Shown here: in pieces, positions 11,296-13,450 of the stretch
How positions within the stretch are numbered: position 1 is the stretch's first letter
How the letters are laid out: the number at the start of each line of letters is the position of its first letter
Origin: Geobacter sp. UBA4074
Lineage (GTDB): Bacteria; Desulfobacterota; Desulfuromonadia; Geobacterales; Pseudopelobacteraceae
Length of the DNA: 13,450 nucleotides
Assembly (NCBI GenBank): GCA_002383415.1
Contig: DFYU01000075.1
Span: 1-13,450, forward strand
Reading direction: 5' to 3'
Notes under the pieces: generated by a model
Seen by the model: the letters and a program-made list of their open reading frames with translations, nothing else
Databases searched by the model: none
Told to the model about the DNA's origin: nothing
Made by a program: the position numbers and the translations under genes

Positions 11296-13450
11296 ATGGG
11301 CCCTGCCGTCTCACTGCGACTAGTGCCGATCGTCTGTCTGGTGGTCCTGTTGGCCGGTTGTATCTCCAAGGCGTTGCCGCCGGTGACCGTGCAGCTGCCC
11401 AACCGTACCATCGATTATCAGCGTGAAGTCAAGCCGCTCTTAGACAAGCGCTGCACCGTCTGCCACTCCTGCTACAACTCCCCCTGTCAGCTGAAGATGG
11501 ACTCCTTTGAAGGGGTCGACCGCGGCGCCTCCAAGCAGGCGGTCTATAACGGTACCCGCCTGCACAGCATGGAGCCGAGCCGTCTGTTCGTTGATGCCCA
11601 GTCAACGGCAGAGTGGCGCAGAAAAGGTTTTACCAGCGTCACCAGCAGTACCGTTGCCGGCAATCTGAACGATTCGTTGATGATCCAGCTGCTGGCCCAC
11701 AAGCAGAAAAATCCTAAAAGCCGCGGCGAGTACCGCCCCGAGGCCGAGGACCTGACCTGCGCCCAGGATCAGGACGAGCTGGGCAGCTACCTGGAAAAAC
11801 ACCCCAACAACGGCATGCCGTTCGGGTTTCCACCGTTGAAGGACGATGAATTCAGCCTGATCGCCGGTTGGCTGGTGCAGGGTGCCCAGGGGCCTGACCC
11901 GGCCCAGCAGGCCGAGCTGGTTGCCCCCAAGCCGGCCGATGTCGAGTCGATTGCCCAGTGGGAGGCCTTTTTCAATCAGGACGACCCCAAGCATGGCATC
12001 ACTGCCCGCTACCTGTACGAGCATCTCTTTCTGGCCCACCTGACCTTTAACAGCGGCAGTAACGAATTTTACGAGCTGGTCCGCTCCCGCACTGCTCCCG
12101 GCCAGCCGATCGACCTGATCGCCACGGTGCGGCCCTACGACGATCCCGGCGTGCCTCGGGTCTATTACCGTCTGCGCAAGATCCATAGCACCATCGTCCA
12201 CAAGACCCACATGGTCTTTGAGCTGGACGACGCCCAGCTGAAGCGCTTTCAGGAGCTGTTCATCGCCCCGGACTGGCTGCAGAAACCGCATCTGGTGGGC
12301 TATGAGCCCCAGCTCAGCGCTAACCCGTTTAAGGTCTTCGAGCAGCTGCCGCCCCGCTCCCGTTACCAGTTCCTGCTGGACAATGCCCAGTACATCATCA
12401 TGACCTTCATCCATGGGCCGGTCTGTAAGGGGCAGATCGCCCTGAACGTGATCGACGACCATTTCTGGGTCATGTTCATGGACCCGGACCACGATCTATC
12501 GGTCAGCTACCCCGGCTTCTTGCGGTTGCACAGCGACAAGCTGCGGATGCCGATCGAGCAGGGCAGCGACATGGGGCTCTTTTCGGCGGTTACTGACCGT
12601 TACAGTAAAGGGGCCCATGCATTTTACCAGGCCCGCCAGGATTACTATACCGCCCACCATTACGCCGGCCTGGGCTATGAGGCGATCTGGAAGGGTAACC
12701 GGCCGCAGGATGCGCCGCTCTTGACGGTCTATCGGCATTTTGACAACGCCTCGGTGCATAAGGGGGTCCTGGGCAACCTGCCCAAGACGGTCTGGGTAAT
12801 CGACTATCCGCTGCTGGAGCGGATCTACTACGCCCTGGTGGCCGGTTTTGACGTCTATGGCAATGTGGCCCATCAGCTGTCGCTGCGGCTGTACATGGAT
12901 ACGCTGCGCACCGAGGGCGAGAGTTATTTTCTCGATTTTCTGCCCCAGGAGCAACGGCAGGAGATCATGCAGTCCTGGTACCTGGGGCTCGACCTGCAGA
13001 AGGTCGGTTACTACCCTTCAGCCCTGCCGGCCCGGATCAGGTTTGGCAGCAACGACCCCAAACGGGAATTTGTGGAAGAGCTGGTGGACCGCCGCCTGCT
13101 GCCGGCCACCGGCATCGCCTTTGATCCGATCAACTACCTGCGGGCTGGGGCCGAGTATCCACAGCTGCCGGCCGACTATCGTACCGCCGACGACTACCTG
13201 CGTGCCTTGCGGGCCCTGGCCAAGCCGGGCATGCCCTTTGTGCGCATGGTCAACGATTACAACGCCAACCTGGCCTATCTGCGGGTACGCCTGCCGGACG
13301 GTACTGACCGGGTGGCCTCGCTGGTGGTCAACCGCTGGCATGACAACGTCGCCTTTTTACTGGGCGAGGATGGCCGTCTCGATCCGACCAAGGACGATGT
13401 CGATTTCATCCCGGGGCTGATCGGCTCCTATCCCAACTACTTTTTTGATG
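11296..13450 (+). CDS. cti: Fatty acid cis/trans isomerase (Cti), 3' end outside the window
   Basis: An open frame of 718 codons runs to the window edge without a stop. It matches the Cti family, heme proteins of the periplasm that convert cis-unsaturated phospholipid acyl chains to trans, stiffening the membrane under solvent or heat stress. The characterised Pseudomonas Cti is about 766 residues, so only some 50 residues should be missing. Seen: the N-terminal D-Y-Q-R-E-V-K-P-L-L-D-K-R-C-T-V-C-H with c-type heme motif C-x-x-C-H at 53-57, then the S-C-Y-N-S-P-C-Q-L-K segment and G-A-S-K / R-L-F-V-D-A, all family features. The signal peptide ends in L-L-A-G-C (Cys22), a lipobox, and the +2 residue is Ile, so an outer-membrane-directed lipoprotein is predicted rather than a soluble periplasmic enzyme. 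AGGAGG lies 7 bases before the ATG. The preceding gene is tRNA-Ser. Confidence 0.92.
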   Translation, partial: MGPAVSLRLVPIVCLVVLLAGCISKALPPVTVQLPNRTIDYQREVKPLLDKRCTVCHSCYNSPCQLKMDSFEGVDRGASKQAVYNGTRLHSMEPSRLFVDAQSTAEWRRKGFTSVTSSTVAGNLNDSLMIQLLAHKQKNPKSRGEYRPEAEDLTCAQDQDELGSYLEKHPNNGMPFGFPPLKDDEFSLIAGWLVQGAQGPDPAQQAELVAPKPADVESIAQWEAFFNQDDPKHGITARYLYEHLFLAHLTFNSGSNEFYELVRSRTAPGQPIDLIATVRPYDDPGVPRVYYRLRKIHSTIVHKTHMVFELDDAQLKRFQELFIAPDWLQKPHLVGYEPQLSANPFKVFEQLPPRSRYQFLLDNAQYIIMTFIHGPVCKGQIALNVIDDHFWVMFMDPDHDLSVSYPGFLRLHSDKLRMPIEQGSDMGLFSAVTDRYSKGAHAFYQARQDYYTAHHYAGLGYEAIWKGNRPQDAPLLTVYRHFDNASVHKGVLGNLPKTVWVIDYPLLERIYYALVAGFDVYGNVAHQLSLRLYMDTLRTEGESYFLDFLPQEQRQEIMQSWYLGLDLQKVGYYPSALPARIRFGSNDPKREFVEELVDRRLLPATGIAFDPINYLRAGAEYPQLPADYRTADDYLRALRALAKPGMPFVRMVNDYNANLAYLRVRLPDGTDRVASLVVNRWHDNVAFLLGEDGRLDPTKDDVDFIPGLIGSYPNYFFD

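Noticed and set aside
11602..12492. Long open frame on the minus strand opposite cti, with another at 12496-12954
   Set aside because: The plus strand is open for 718 codons with family motifs throughout; the antisense frames show shadow-type composition.

Overview
The window reads as chromosomal DNA of a GC-rich, Gram-negative, probably anaerobic deltaproteobacterium. A Geobacter/Trichlorobacter-type organism is my best guess, inferred from the protein families and from the terminator and codon style; no marker gene proves it. Outer-membrane and lipoprotein signals support a diderm.

Left end (1-2300): a decaying accessory segment read on the minus strand. It holds the 3' remnant of a type I secretion ABC exporter (intact ATPase domain, lost peptidase and membrane part). 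This overlaps by ATGA a small zinc-ribbon/membrane protein gene that carries a one-base frameshift. A 738-bp REP-associated tyrosine transposase (RAYT) element with near-perfect 23-bp terminal inverted repeats interrupts the 3' end of that gene. Removing the element exactly at its repeats continues the zinc-ribbon reading frame to a stop that overlaps, again by ATGA, the start of a tiny lipoprotein-like ORF. The ancestral order was therefore probably ABC exporter, zinc-ribbon protein, lipoprotein.

Middle (2349-7817): a nitronate monooxygenase-type flavoenzyme (minus) diverges from a plus-strand group made of O-acetylhomoserine sulfhydrylase (metY type, with a good sigma70 promoter), a seven-helix carotenoid-biosynthesis (CruF-like) membrane protein and a CHASE2-domain class III adenylate cyclase.

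Right middle (7788-10255): a two-gene minus-strand operon encodes a TPR plus outer-membrane beta-barrel protein and a periplasmic FecR-domain protein. It converges on the cyclase gene at a shared bidirectional terminator. These three proteins plausibly form an envelope-to-cAMP sensing unit.

Right end (10271-13450): an MTA/SAH-nucleosidase-like phosphorylase (minus), a tRNA-Ser(GGA) with its terminator, and the first 718 codons of a fatty acid cis/trans isomerase (Cti) with a c-type heme motif and a lipoprotein signal. The Cti gene runs off the window.
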